A DNA stretch of 64,000 nucleotides from CBDAUN01 sp965214615 (GCA_965214615.1 OZ243952.1:992001-1056000), one strand, 5' to 3'. Shown: positions 16,810-26,168, counted from the stretch's first letter. Translations and numbers: made by a program. Notes: a model not told the origin generated them from the letters alone.

Positions 16810-17311
16810 AAAACCGATCCGCGGAGCGTCGATTATCAGTGCTCTGAAGTCGGCTGAAGTCGGCATTGTCGCCGCCTTGCCGGACATTGTGACCTGCGAT
16901 ACAGTGCTGTGGCCGCTTTCGGCCGACCAGGACATTCGTCTCGTCCAAGTGTGCAAGGAGGACGAGGGCATATCAATCTGCGCCGGCCTTTCCTACTGCG
17001 GCGTGCGCAGCGCACTATTGATTCAGCACACAGGATTTCTTGACTCGGTCAATGCGGTAAGAGCCATTGCGGTCGAGTACCGGTTGCCGATTGTGATGCT
17101 GGTTGGATTGCAGGGGATGGAGCCGGACCGGCTGCCGTGGGAGTCGGAACAGGTCGGCATTCGGATCCTGGAACCGATCTGCCGGGCGATGGAATTGCCC
17201 TACCTCGTGCTCGGCGAAGAACGCGATGCGCGCAAGATCGCTCCGGCTATCGAATATGCGTACGCCGATTCGTACCCTGTTGTCATGTTCATTCCTCAGC
17301 CTCCGCAATAG
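16778..17311 (+). CDS. TPP-dependent decarboxylase alpha subunit (ComD / sulfopyruvate decarboxylase-like)
   Basis: A 177-aa protein equal to the N-terminal (pyrimidine-binding) half of TPP decarboxylases. CKEDEGISICAGLSYCG near residue 48 carries the conserved Glu that activates thiamine, and IQHTGFLDSVNAVRAIA follows. Separate alpha and beta genes are typical of ComD/ComE, which decarboxylate sulfopyruvate to sulfoacetaldehyde; phosphonopyruvate decarboxylase is the close single-chain relative. It overlaps the aminotransferase gene by 32 bases, so aminotransferase then decarboxylase is a likely two-step route. The acidic side group of the substrate (sulfonate, phosphonate or carboxylate) cannot be decided. 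Confidence 0.5.
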   Translation: MMNADMHSDAEKPIRGASIISALKSAEVGIVAALPDIVTCDTVLWPLSADQDIRLVQVCKEDEGISICAGLSYCGVRSALLIQHTGFLDSVNAVRAIAVEYRLPIVMLVGLQGMEPDRLPWESEQVGIRILEPICRAMELPYLVLGEERDARKIAPAIEYAYADSYPVVMFIPQPPQ

Positions 17312-17322
17312 GGTGCATCCGC

Positions 17323-17898
17323 GTGAAACGTGACGAGGCGTTGAAATTGCTGGCGAACCGCTACCCCGACGGCGTGGTCGTGCCGGTCTACCAAAGTGCT
17401 TTTGACTGGATGAATATTCGTCCGAGTCCGCTAAACTACCTGTGCACCGGCGCAATGGGCCAGGCTTCGTCCCACGCTTTGGGGCTGGCACTCGGCGCGC
17501 CCGAAGAAAAGATTGTCGTGCTCGACGGCGATGGCAGTCTGCTGATGAATCTTGGCAGCCTAGTGACGATTGCCAACTGCGCTCCCGGGAATCTGTATCA
17601 CTTTGTCCTTCACAATGGAGTCTACGAGGTAAACGGCGAAGTCGCGATTCCTGGAGGACGGTCGCTTCGGTTTGATGCGCTGGCGCACGCCGCCGGCTAT
17701 CCGCATGTGTACTCCTTTGCCGATCTGCACAGCTTCGAGTCGGAAATCGACAGCATCCTGAATCTTCAGGGTCCGGTATTTATCCGATTGTCCGTAGAGC
17801 CGGGCGAGCCGTATGCCAGAGACTATGTCGCCTTGCACAGCAGCAAAGTGCGAGACGATTTCCGTCAGGCGCTTCGCGAGAGGCTGGGAGCGCGTTGA
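17323..17898 (+). CDS. TPP-dependent decarboxylase beta subunit (ComE-like)
   Basis: A 191-aa protein equal to the C-terminal (diphosphate-binding) half of the decarboxylase. The TPP motif begins GDGSLLMNLGSLVTIA and closes with the Asn of LHNGVYEV, with an AMGQASSHALGLALG segment before it. GTG is chosen because the preceding sequence in this frame overlaps the alpha gene and has no family similarity. The gap to the alpha stop is 11 bases. The two subunits should form an alpha/beta enzyme. Confidence 0.5.
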   Translation: MKRDEALKLLANRYPDGVVVPVYQSAFDWMNIRPSPLNYLCTGAMGQASSHALGLALGAPEEKIVVLDGDGSLLMNLGSLVTIANCAPGNLYHFVLHNGVYEVNGEVAIPGGRSLRFDALAHAAGYPHVYSFADLHSFESEIDSILNLQGPVFIRLSVEPGEPYARDYVALHSSKVRDDFRQALRERLGAR

Positions 17899-17936
17899 CG
17901 CCTGACGTGAACGGATGAGAGTAAATCAAATTCGTT

Positions 17937-17947
17937 CGCATGATGCG
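17937..17947. promoter_or_regulatory. CGCAT-G-ATGCG inverted repeat, second copy
   Basis: Matches the element at 2004-2014 except for the central base, within a 16-base string sharing 15 bases. It lies in the 190-base gap between the decarboxylase and the amino acid importer, about 140 bases before the permease start. A shared operator is the simplest reading. Confidence 0.5.
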
Positions 17948-18089
17948 GATTCCGATATGATAGGGGATTGCGCTGTCCATCTTGGAATGCGCGGCACGCA
18001 TGAATCGTTCTGTTGCAGAATTCAAATAAGATTGACAGACAAGTTTGAAAGAGCGGCCTTGGTCGCATAGAAATTCATTTTCCGTATCT

Positions 18090-18935
18090 ATGGCCTTTGC
18101 TTCTCGAACTCCGACTGCCTACCGAAAGCCTCCGCCGCGCAGCTGGCAGCTGCTGACCCGCAAATCGCCGCTGATCGACATCGCTCAGCTTGTCGTGCTG
18201 GTGTGTGCGGCAGCTTGGGTGATCTACACCGGCGCCCAGGCCATGGAATACAACTGGCAATGGTACCGGGTCGACCGGTTCATCTACACCTATAAAAACG
18301 GCGAGTTTCGGATTGGGCCTTTGATTCAGGGGCTTATTGTGACGTTTCAGCTGACAGGGCTGAGCATGATTTTCACAGTCGCGATCGGACTGGCGACGGC
18401 ATTGCTGAGAATGTCCAATTCGTTTTCCGGGCGTCTGCTTGCGAATATCTACCTTGAAGGGATTCGCAATACTCCGCTTTTGGTCCAGCTGTTCCTGTTC
18501 TATTTCATTCTGGCTCCCATCCTTGGAATCGACAGGTTCTGGGCCGGGGTGCTCTGTCTCAGTTTTTTTGAAGGCTCATTCGCTGCAGAGATCATTCGCG
18601 CCGGAATTCAATCAGTCCCCAAAGGTCAGCACGAAGCGGCCAATGCGCTGGGCTTTACCCGGTTCAATCGCTATCGAGACATCGTGCTGCCCCAATCTGT
18701 TCCGCTGATCCTGCCGCCGATGACCGGACTGGTCATCAATCTGATCAAGCATTCTGCGATTGTCAGTGTCATTGCGGTTGAAGATCTGACCACCGAGGGG
18801 CTGAACATCATCTCTGAAACGTTCATGGCCTTTGAAATCTGGTTCACTGTCGCCGGCATCTATTTGCTTGTGACGGTCACGCTGTCGCTGTTCGTATCGT
18901 GGCTCGAAGCGCGTGCGACACGAGGGCGCAGATAA
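18090..18935 (+). CDS. Polar amino acid ABC transporter permease 1
   Basis: A 281-aa inner-membrane protein of the HisM/GlnP type with about five hydrophobic segments after a basic N-terminus. The EAA loop EAANALGFTRFNRYRDIVLP near residue 190 is the ATPase contact. A TTG start 45 bases upstream is possible; neither has a clear ribosome site. The binding-protein gene follows after 31 bases. Two permeases on either side of a binding protein suggest a heterodimeric channel. The substrate class is polar or N-methylated amino acids by family and neighbourhood. Confidence 0.5.
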   Translation: MAFASRTPTAYRKPPPRSWQLLTRKSPLIDIAQLVVLVCAAAWVIYTGAQAMEYNWQWYRVDRFIYTYKNGEFRIGPLIQGLIVTFQLTGLSMIFTVAIGLATALLRMSNSFSGRLLANIYLEGIRNTPLLVQLFLFYFILAPILGIDRFWAGVLCLSFFEGSFAAEIIRAGIQSVPKGQHEAANALGFTRFNRYRDIVLPQSVPLILPPMTGLVINLIKHSAIVSVIAVEDLTTEGLNIISETFMAFEIWFTVAGIYLLVTVTLSLFVSWLEARATRGRR

Positions 18936-18966
18936 TCCTTTATTTTTATCATTGGAGTAAATCAAC

Positions 18967-19806
18967 ATGAAAATTTATTTTTCTCGAATCAAAACCGTTC
19001 TGGTAGCTGGAATTGCGGCTGCGATGGTTGCGTTCTCCGGCGTCGCCGGCGCCGCTTCGCAGGAACTGGCGGCAAGCAGCGTTCTGGAGGAAATCAAGCA
19101 GCGGGGCACTTTACGTGTTGGCATGTCTACATTCGTTCCGTGGGCGATGCGCGACAAGCAGGGCAATCTGATCGGTTTCGAAATCGATGTGGCGACCAAG
19201 GTCGCTGAAGATATGGAAGTTGAAGTGGAGTTTGTGCCTACGGCATGGTCCGGCATCATCCCTGCGCTGATCGCAAAGAAGTTCGACGTCATCATTGGCG
19301 GAATGTCGATTACGCCTTCGCGCAATCTGACCGTGAACTTTACTACGCCGTATGCTCATTCCGGTCAGCAGATGGTTGCAAGCAGGGAATTGGCAGAAGG
19401 CTTTTCGCTGGAAGATTTCAACTCTTCGGATGTGACAATTGCATGCCGCCGGGGCGCGACACCGTGCACGATCGTACAGGATCAGTTTCCCGAAGCCAAG
19501 TCCGCTCGCTTTGACGATGATGCTCAGGCATTTCAGGAAGTGGTGAACGGAAATGCTCATGCAATGATTTCATCGGCGCCGAAGCCGAGGTTCTGGATGA
19601 ACAAGAACCCGGAAAAGCTGTTCATGCCGACCGACGAAAACCTTACGACGGGTGACGAGGCATTTGCGCTGCGAAAAGGCGACCCGGATGCGATGAACTT
19701 CTTCAGCAACTGGATTCTGGTCAATTCCAGCAACGGCTGGCTGCAGGAGCGGCACGATTTCTGGTTCAAGGCGCAGACCTGGGCCGACCAGATCGCAGAT
19801 CAGTAA
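18967..19806 (+). CDS. Amino acid ABC transporter substrate-binding protein (SBP_bac_3)
   Basis: A 279-aa periplasmic protein with TTGGAGT upstream of its ATG. The signal peptide spans roughly residues 1-31 (cleavage near AGA-AS). The mature protein has the family opening RGTLRVGMSTFVPWA, then GFEIDVATKVAEDM, the IPALIAKKFDVIIGGMSIT segment, and a Cys pair in IACRRGATPCTIV. Family 3 binding proteins take amino acids and related compounds. Placement between an oxygenase/aminotransferase block and sarcosine oxidase makes an N-methylated amino acid or betaine-like ligand a reasonable guess. Confidence 0.5.
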   Translation: MKIYFSRIKTVLVAGIAAAMVAFSGVAGAASQELAASSVLEEIKQRGTLRVGMSTFVPWAMRDKQGNLIGFEIDVATKVAEDMEVEVEFVPTAWSGIIPALIAKKFDVIIGGMSITPSRNLTVNFTTPYAHSGQQMVASRELAEGFSLEDFNSSDVTIACRRGATPCTIVQDQFPEAKSARFDDDAQAFQEVVNGNAHAMISSAPKPRFWMNKNPEKLFMPTDENLTTGDEAFALRKGDPDAMNFFSNWILVNSSNGWLQERHDFWFKAQTWADQIADQ

Positions 19807-19821
19807 TCCAGATGATTTGAC

Positions 19822-19851
19822 GGTTTCCCCGAGCAACTGTTCGGGGAAACC
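19822..19851 (+). promoter_or_regulatory. Strong hairpin after the binding-protein gene
   Basis: GGTTTCCCCGA and TCGGGGAAACC form an 11-bp perfect stem around an 8-base loop, 15 bases after the binding-protein stop. No T-run follows, so it is more likely an mRNA-stabilising or processing hairpin that raises binding-protein yield over the downstream genes than a full terminator. Confidence 0.5.
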
Positions 19852-19874
19852 TCGTTCAAACACAGTCAAGCACA

Positions 19875-20786
19875 GTGAATACGCCAAGACAGCGCCCGCC
19901 TCAGCAGCGAATCAAGAAGGTAAAGCCGATCGATATCGGCATTATCGGATTTGTCGCGGCGGCGGCGGTTTTTGTCTACTACCGCGTCGAACATGTGCTT
20001 GTGTACGACTGGAACTGGCCACTCGTATTAAGCTACGTGGTGCACATTGATGAGCAGACCGGCGAAATTTTCCCGAATCTGTTTCTCAAAGGCGTGGCAA
20101 TGACGATCAGGCTCGCGTTCTGGGGAACCATACTGGCGGCGATCATAGGCATCCTTATGGGGCTTTGCCGGGTGAGTTCGAGTCTATTCCTGAAGGGTCT
20201 GAGCAGGCTGTACGTCGAACTGATTCGAAACATTCCTCCGGTGGTATTCATATTTGTATTCTATTTCTTCATCAGCGGACAAATTCTGCCGTTGCTCGGA
20301 CTTGACGACATCGGTCGCAACGCGTCGCCGAATACGGTCTTTGTCATCGAGTTGCTGTTCGGGCCGGTCGAGCTTTTCAACAACTTTCTCGCCGGACTGA
20401 TTTGTCTCGCGGTATTCGAAGGCGCCTACATTACCGAGATTGTCAGAGCCGGAGTTCAGTCGATTCAGAAGGGACAGTGGGAAGCAGCGCGCGCAATCGG
20501 CCTTTCTCGCACGAGAGTGCTGAGCGACGTGATCCTGCCTCAGGCGCTGAAGCGGATTCTGCCGCCGCTTGCAGGGCAATTTATCACCCTGGTCAAGGAT
20601 TCGAGCATCGTGTCGTTGATTTCGATTCAGGAATTGACATTTCTGACTCAGGATGTGTCCAACACGACGACTCAGTTTTTTGAGGCCTGGATGCTCGCTG
20701 CCGCCATGTATTTTGCGATGTGCTATCCGTTGGCGCTGCTGTTTCGGCGTTTTGAAAAATCAGGCCTGGGGATGGAATCTCACTGA
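19875..20786 (+). CDS. Polar amino acid ABC transporter permease 2
   Basis: A 303-aa membrane protein, second permease of the importer. It has a Pro/Lys-rich N-terminus, a first membrane helix at IGIIGFVAAAAVFVYYRV, and the EAA loop EAARAIGLSRTRVLSDVILP near residue 210. GTG is the start; no ATG lies before the first helix. It is separated from the binding protein by the hairpin region and followed by the ATPase gene after 56 bases. Confidence 0.5.
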   Translation: MNTPRQRPPQQRIKKVKPIDIGIIGFVAAAAVFVYYRVEHVLVYDWNWPLVLSYVVHIDEQTGEIFPNLFLKGVAMTIRLAFWGTILAAIIGILMGLCRVSSSLFLKGLSRLYVELIRNIPPVVFIFVFYFFISGQILPLLGLDDIGRNASPNTVFVIELLFGPVELFNNFLAGLICLAVFEGAYITEIVRAGVQSIQKGQWEAARAIGLSRTRVLSDVILPQALKRILPPLAGQFITLVKDSSIVSLISIQELTFLTQDVSNTTTQFFEAWMLAAAMYFAMCYPLALLFRRFEKSGLGMESH

Positions 20787-20842
20787 CTGGGGCATTTTCG
20801 GTCCGGTCGCAATCCTAAACAGTACAACACAGGGCGAAACTA

Positions 20843-21595
20843 GTGAACAGCAAAGAAAGCAAGGTTGTTTTGGAAATCAGCGGCGTCGGCAAGTGGTACG
20901 GCGACTTTTGCGCCCTGTGGGATATCAATCTGACAGTTTGCGCAGGCGAACGGGTAGTGATCTGCGGACCGTCAGGGTCGGGCAAGTCTACTTTGATCCG
21001 CTGCATCAATCGTCTGGAGTCGTATGAGTCCGGCGTGATCGAAGTGGACGGTGAACAGGTCACCGGCGACGCCAAGGTGATCCAGCGGATTCGCCGAAAA
21101 GCCGGAATGGTGTTCCAGAATTTCAATCTGTTTCCGCACATTACGGTCTTGGACAATCTGATGCTGGGTCCGATCCGCAACTTGAAACTGTCAAAGGCGG
21201 AAGCTCGGGACACTGCAATGCAATACCTCGAACGGGTTCACATTTCAGAACAGGCGGACAAATACCCGAGCCAGCTTTCCGGCGGGCAGCAGCAGCGTGT
21301 CGCCATCGCCAGAGCGCTGTGCATGAAGCCGGAGATCATGCTGTTCGACGAACCGACCTCCGCACTCGATCCTGAAATGATATCCGGCGTTCTCGAAATC
21401 ATGGTGGAACTCGCCGAGGCGGGCATGACCATGGTGTGCGTGACTCATGAAATGGGATTTGCAAAGAAGGTGGCAGACACCATGGTGTTCATGGACCATG
21501 GAGAAATCGTGGAAGTCGCGTCGCCTGATGTGTTTTTCAGCAACCCGGAAAGCGACCGGACGCAGACCTTTCTCGGCCAGATACTCTCGCATTGA
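20843..21595 (+). CDS. Amino acid ABC transporter ATP-binding protein (GlnQ/HisP type)
   Basis: A 250-aa ATPase with Walker A GPSGSGKST near residue 48, Q-loop FQNFNLFPHITV, signature LSGGQQQRVAIARAL, Walker B IMLFDEPTSALDPE and the switch His in VCVTHEMGFAKKVAD. Length and motifs are those of GlnQ/HisP-type subunits. It starts at GTG. It completes the four-gene importer and is followed after 39 bases by soxB, which links uptake to sarcosine-type oxidation. Confidence 0.5.
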   Translation: MNSKESKVVLEISGVGKWYGDFCALWDINLTVCAGERVVICGPSGSGKSTLIRCINRLESYESGVIEVDGEQVTGDAKVIQRIRRKAGMVFQNFNLFPHITVLDNLMLGPIRNLKLSKAEARDTAMQYLERVHISEQADKYPSQLSGGQQQRVAIARALCMKPEIMLFDEPTSALDPEMISGVLEIMVELAEAGMTMVCVTHEMGFAKKVADTMVFMDHGEIVEVASPDVFFSNPESDRTQTFLGQILSH

Positions 21596-21634
21596 CCGCT
21601 CCAATTTCAATTCTTGGCTAGTTTCGCCGGATCG

Positions 21635-22885
21635 ATGCAGCGCTATTCGATATTCTCTCTTGCGAAAAATGCGCTGACCGGGCACCGCAACTGGCGCCCA
21701 GCCTGGAATCAGGCCGAACTGAAGCCGCAATATGACGCAGTCATCGTGGGCGGCGGCGGACATGGCCTTGCTACCGCCTACTATCTTGCCAGAGACTATG
21801 GCATGCGCAATGTCGCGGTTTTGGAGAAAGCCTGGATCGGCTGCGGCAACAGCGGGCGCAATACCGCGGTTGTCCGGTCGAACTATTTGCGCGATGCGAG
21901 CATACGGTTCTTTGACCGGTCGCTTCAGCTGTACGAGTCATTGAGCCGGGAATTGAATTTCAATACCATGGTCAGCCAGCGCAGCGAGGTCGATGTGCTG
22001 CTGACTTCGGCAAGCATGCGCGCCATGCAGCGTAGATCGCTCAACATGAGCCTGCACGGCGTCGAGTTTAAAATGCTCAGTGCCGACGAGGTGCGCCGGC
22101 GCATTCCGGCTCTTGCTCCGATGCGCGATTGCAGGCTGCCCATACTGGGCGGCTCGGTCCAGGAGCGGGCCGGCATTGCACGCCATGACGCCATAGTCTG
22201 GGGCTATGCGCGAAGCGCCAGCGCCCTTGGCGTTGAAATCCACCAGAATACCGAAGTGACGGGCATCTCTCGCGGCGCGGACGGCAGGATTGCCGGAATC
22301 GAAACCAGCCGAGGTCCGATAAAGACCCGCAAATTGGCGATAGCCACCGGCAACAGGAACGCTGCGCTTGCCGAAATGGCTGGAATTCGGCTTCCCTTGA
22401 GAATCTACAACCTTCAGGCACTGGTGTCGGAGCCGATCAAGCCGGTGCTGGATGTCGTCGTCAATTGTCCCGACCTGGGCGTCTATCTCAGCCATTCGGA
22501 CAAAGGCGAACTGGTGATCGGCGGTGCGACGGACCCGCAGCAGATCTCCTATCGCCGCGGCGGAAAGATTCACATTTGCGAAGACACGATCAGCGGACTG
22601 CTGGAGCTGTTTCCCACCTTCCGCCGTCTCAAGATGCTGCGCCAGTGGGGCGGGGCGCTGGAATTCGCGCATGATGCCAGTCCGATTGTGTCGACTGCGC
22701 CGGTGCCCGGATTCTATATCAGCGCCGGCTGGTGGGGCGGATTCAAGGCTATTCCGGGAGGAGGCGAAGCCTTTGCGCACGTTATCGCAAAAGACGAGCC
22801 GCACCCTCTGGCAGTCGCGTATCGCCTAGGTCGGTTCGATAGCCTCGACTTCCTGCTCGAAGCAGGAACTACTGTGCCAACCTGA
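21635..22885 (+). CDS. soxB: Sarcosine oxidase beta subunit
   Basis: A 416-aa FAD/FMN subunit of heterotetrameric sarcosine oxidase. The N-terminus MQRYSIFSLAKNAL is the family start, which fixes the ATG over an upstream in-frame codon. The dinucleotide fold is VIVGGGGHGLATAYYLA near residue 37. The conserved ARHDA carries His184, the probable covalent FMN attachment site. The C-terminal part has the substrate-site region WWGGFKAIPGGG. The enzyme oxidatively demethylates sarcosine to glycine, giving 5,10-methylene-THF when folate is bound and peroxide. Gene order B-D-A-G is classical. Related enzymes accept other N-methyl amino acids, so the neighbours may define a different substrate. Confidence 0.5.
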   Translation: MQRYSIFSLAKNALTGHRNWRPAWNQAELKPQYDAVIVGGGGHGLATAYYLARDYGMRNVAVLEKAWIGCGNSGRNTAVVRSNYLRDASIRFFDRSLQLYESLSRELNFNTMVSQRSEVDVLLTSASMRAMQRRSLNMSLHGVEFKMLSADEVRRRIPALAPMRDCRLPILGGSVQERAGIARHDAIVWGYARSASALGVEIHQNTEVTGISRGADGRIAGIETSRGPIKTRKLAIATGNRNAALAEMAGIRLPLRIYNLQALVSEPIKPVLDVVVNCPDLGVYLSHSDKGELVIGGATDPQQISYRRGGKIHICEDTISGLLELFPTFRRLKMLRQWGGALEFAHDASPIVSTAPVPGFYISAGWWGGFKAIPGGGEAFAHVIAKDEPHPLAVAYRLGRFDSLDFLLEAGTTVPT

Positions 22886-22903
22886 TCGCGGTGCTCTCGA
22901 ACG

Positions 22904-23167
22904 ATGTTGCTGATTCCTTGCCCGCAGTGCGGGCTGCGTTGCGAGACCGAGTTCAGGTGCCATGGCGAAGTGCGGCCGCGACGCGAAGACGCCGCCAAGG
23001 GCTCTGATCGGAGCTGGTTCGAGTATGTTGCCGTTCGAAGCAGCCTCGGAGGGACGGTTGAGGAATTGTGGTGTCACGAAAAGGGCTGCGGCGAATGGTT
23101 TCGCCTGCCGCGAGACATTCAAACCCATGAAATAGGCCTCCCGTTCAAGACGCTTCGAGATGAGTGA
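22904..23167 (+). CDS. soxD: Sarcosine oxidase delta subunit
   Basis: An 87-aa zinc-binding subunit with an N-terminal CPQCG and the later CHEKGCGEWF, matching the small SoxD family in size and cysteine pattern. It starts 18 bases after soxB and overlaps soxA by 8 bases. It has a structural role in the tetramer. Confidence 0.5.
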   Translation: MLLIPCPQCGLRCETEFRCHGEVRPRREDAAKGSDRSWFEYVAVRSSLGGTVEELWCHEKGCGEWFRLPRDIQTHEIGLPFKTLRDE

Positions 23168-26114
23168 GATTCGCAGACTTTCTTCAGGCGGACTGATCGA
23201 CCGGCGCAGCCCGATTCAGTTCCGGTTCAATGGCCGGGACTATCGCGGCTATCGCGGCGATACCGTGGCATCGGCGCTTATGGCGAACGGCGTCGACGTC
23301 ATTCACAGAAGCTTCAAGTATCACCGCCCTCGCGGAATTGCAAACATCGGTTTTGCAGATACGGCGCTGGTGCAAAGCGAGCAAGGCGAGCAAAGTGCCA
23401 ACATGCTGGCAGCAGCGGCTGTGCTTGAGCAGGGAATGAGGGTCAAAAGCGTCAATTGCTGGCCGACGGTCAAATTCGATGCGGCAGCCGCCCTGCAGAT
23501 GTTTTCTGCGCTGCTTCCATCCGGATTCTACTACAAGACATTCATGTGGCCGAACTGGCGCCTGTTTGAACCGTTCATCCGTCAGATGGCGGGATTTGGC
23601 ACGGCGCCGGATACGGTGACCGGACTTAAGTTCGAGTCACGCTACGATCACTGCGACGTTCTGGTCGCAGGAGCCGGGCCTGCCGGTCTTGCCGCAGCGC
23701 TTTCGGCGGCGCGAAGCGGCGCCCGGGTGGTTCTGGTGGACGATGGTCCTCGGTCTGGCGGCTGCCTGTTGCGAAGCCAGGTGCAGGTTGACGGCGTGGC
23801 GGGCGTCGATTGGGCCGGCCGGATTGTCAAGGAGCTAGATGGCATGGACCACGTGACGCGCTTGCACAATTCCACCGCATGGGGCTATCACGAAGGCAAT
23901 ATGATCACTGTGCTGCAGCGCGAACCGGGGCCTGAAGACCTGGCTGGGCGGAATTGGAAAATTTGGGCGACGCAGGTTGTCGTAGCGACAGGCGCGATTG
24001 AGCGTCCGATCGCATTTGACGGCAACGACAGACCCGGGGTCCTGACCAGCGCTGCTGCAAGCCACTATCTTAAGCTGTACGCGGCAGTTCCCGGAACGCG
24101 TGCGATCATCTTTGCCAACAATGACTGCGCCTACCGCAGCATCCTGGACCTGCATGAAGCCGGTGTCAAAGTGGCGGCGGTTGCAGACACGCGCAAGTCG
24201 GTATCCGAGCAGGCGCGTGCGATTGCCGAAGCCGCCGGGAGCGAAGTGCTGGAGAATCACGAAGTGCGCGCCGTTTCCGGCGCCAGGAGAGTCAGACGCG
24301 TCAATATCGGTCTTCGCGGCAGCGCAGGCAAGGGGCAGTGGCACGAATGCGATACGCTGTGCGTTTCCGGAGGCTGGAACCCTGGTGTTCATTTGTTTTC
24401 GCAGGCGCGCGGCGCGCTTGCCTATGATGAGCGCATTGCGGGCTTTGTTCCAGCCGGGCCTGGACGGCCCTGCGCGGTTGTCGGCGGTGCAAACGGTACG
24501 TTCGATATCGGCGCGTGCCTGGCCGAAGGCAGTGAAGCTGGCATTCAAGCGGCCGCCGCGGCCGGATTTGACTCTGCTTTGGATCCCATTGCGCAGGTCG
24601 ACAAGGATCCTATTCGCGAATATGCGCTTGAACCATGCTGGAACGCCCGGAGCAATCGGCGCGGCGGCAAGGCCTTTGTCGATTTTGCCGGCGACGTCAC
24701 GGTCGACGACCTTGAGCTTGCGCTGCGCGAGGGATACGGACAAATCGAGCATGTCAAGCGATACACCACGACCGGCATGGGCATCGATCAGGGCAAGACT
24801 TCGAATGTGGCAGCGATCGGCATTGTCGCTGACCGAATTGGCGTGCATCCGCAGCAAATCGGCACGACTACGTTTCGCCCGCCGTATGCCCCTGTCGAAT
24901 TCGGCGCGATCGCGGGTTCGCGCGCGGATCGCGCGGTACGCCAGTATCGCCATACTCCGATGACGCAATGGCACAAGGACGCGGGCGCTGTGATGTACGA
25001 AGCGGGTGCGCGATGGCGGCGCCCGGGCTACTACCTGTCTGATGCTTCGACCATGGATGAGGCGGTTGCACAGGAATGTGCGTCAGTGCGCCAGTCGGTC
25101 GGAGTGTACGACGGATCGCCTCTGGGCAAGTTTGAAGTGTTTGGGCCCGATGCGCTTGACCTGCTGAATCTTGTCTATACGAATTCATTTGACAGCCTTT
25201 CTCAAGGACACGGCCAATATGGCATCATGCTGACCGAGGATGGCCTGATATTTGACGACGGCGTTGTGTTTCGCCTCGGCGACCAGCGATATCTGCTGAC
25301 GAGCTCTACCGGCAACGCTCCGGCGGTCGAGGCAATGCTGGAGCGGGTGATCAATGCTGAATGTCCGGACCTGCAGGTGCTTGTGACCCCGATCACCAGC
25401 CAGTGGGCAAACGCCACGGTTTGCGGCCCGCTTGCAAGGGACCTGATGACGCGAATTGAGTCTGCGATCGATTTTTCCCGTGCCGCCTTACCGCATATGG
25501 CAATGGCATCCGGCACGTTCGCCGGAATCGAGGCCCGTGTATTTCGTGTCAGCTTTACCGGAGAACTCAGCTACGAAGTCAATGTGCCATGGCGCTACGG
25601 ACTTCAATTGTGGACCCTGGTGCTGGAGCAGGGGCGCGAATTTGGCATCCGACCGGTCGGTTCGGAGGCAAACCATGTCCTGCGTGTTGAAAAGGGATAC
25701 CTTTCCCTTGCCCATGAAGTGGACGGCACAGTCGATCCGATCGATCTTGGGATGAAGTGGGCGATTGACAGGACAAAGTCCGATTTTGTCGGCAAGCGGA
25801 CGATGGAAATGCGTCGTGCCGCAAGCGGGAGCAGAAACGAATTGGTCGGGCTTTTGCCGCACAATGCCTCTGAAATGATCATCGAAGGCACCCCTTTGAC
25901 GCTGTCGCAGTCTGGCCGGGGAGATTCGGCCGGCTATGTTTCGGCATGTGTACGAAGCGATGCCTGCAATCGGGTGGTTGCCCTCGGTCTGCTCAATGAC
26001 GGGCGCTCGCGCATTGGGCAGACGGTCTATGCCCGGTCCTATGATCGGGTGGTGCCTGTTGCCGTCACGGCTCCGCGATTCTATGACACAGGCGCGCAGC
26101 GCCTGGCCATGTAG
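23160..26114 (+). CDS. soxA: Sarcosine oxidase alpha subunit
   Basis: A 984-aa subunit, the usual length. The N-terminal ferredoxin-like domain (residues about 15-100) lacks cluster cysteines, as is normal for SoxA. A NAD-binding domain starts at VLVAGAGPAGLAAA (near 168). The C-terminal 370 residues form a GcvT-like folate-binding domain (LGKFEVFGPDALDLLNLVYTN region, later VGSEANHVLRVEKGYL). It passes the iminium intermediate to tetrahydrofolate, making methylene-THF. It overlaps soxD and is followed by soxG after about 50 bases. Confidence 0.5.
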   Translation: MSEIRRLSSGGLIDRRSPIQFRFNGRDYRGYRGDTVASALMANGVDVIHRSFKYHRPRGIANIGFADTALVQSEQGEQSANMLAAAAVLEQGMRVKSVNCWPTVKFDAAAALQMFSALLPSGFYYKTFMWPNWRLFEPFIRQMAGFGTAPDTVTGLKFESRYDHCDVLVAGAGPAGLAAALSAARSGARVVLVDDGPRSGGCLLRSQVQVDGVAGVDWAGRIVKELDGMDHVTRLHNSTAWGYHEGNMITVLQREPGPEDLAGRNWKIWATQVVVATGAIERPIAFDGNDRPGVLTSAAASHYLKLYAAVPGTRAIIFANNDCAYRSILDLHEAGVKVAAVADTRKSVSEQARAIAEAAGSEVLENHEVRAVSGARRVRRVNIGLRGSAGKGQWHECDTLCVSGGWNPGVHLFSQARGALAYDERIAGFVPAGPGRPCAVVGGANGTFDIGACLAEGSEAGIQAAAAAGFDSALDPIAQVDKDPIREYALEPCWNARSNRRGGKAFVDFAGDVTVDDLELALREGYGQIEHVKRYTTTGMGIDQGKTSNVAAIGIVADRIGVHPQQIGTTTFRPPYAPVEFGAIAGSRADRAVRQYRHTPMTQWHKDAGAVMYEAGARWRRPGYYLSDASTMDEAVAQECASVRQSVGVYDGSPLGKFEVFGPDALDLLNLVYTNSFDSLSQGHGQYGIMLTEDGLIFDDGVVFRLGDQRYLLTSSTGNAPAVEAMLERVINAECPDLQVLVTPITSQWANATVCGPLARDLMTRIESAIDFSRAALPHMAMASGTFAGIEARVFRVSFTGELSYEVNVPWRYGLQLWTLVLEQGREFGIRPVGSEANHVLRVEKGYLSLAHEVDGTVDPIDLGMKWAIDRTKSDFVGKRTMEMRRAASGSRNELVGLLPHNASEMIIEGTPLTLSQSGRGDSAGYVSACVRSDACNRVVALGLLNDGRSRIGQTVYARSYDRVVPVAVTAPRFYDTGAQRLAM

Positions 26115-26168
26115 CAATACCGAGGCGCGAATGTGCAGGGCTGAGCCATCAAACGGGTGGAAATTGCG

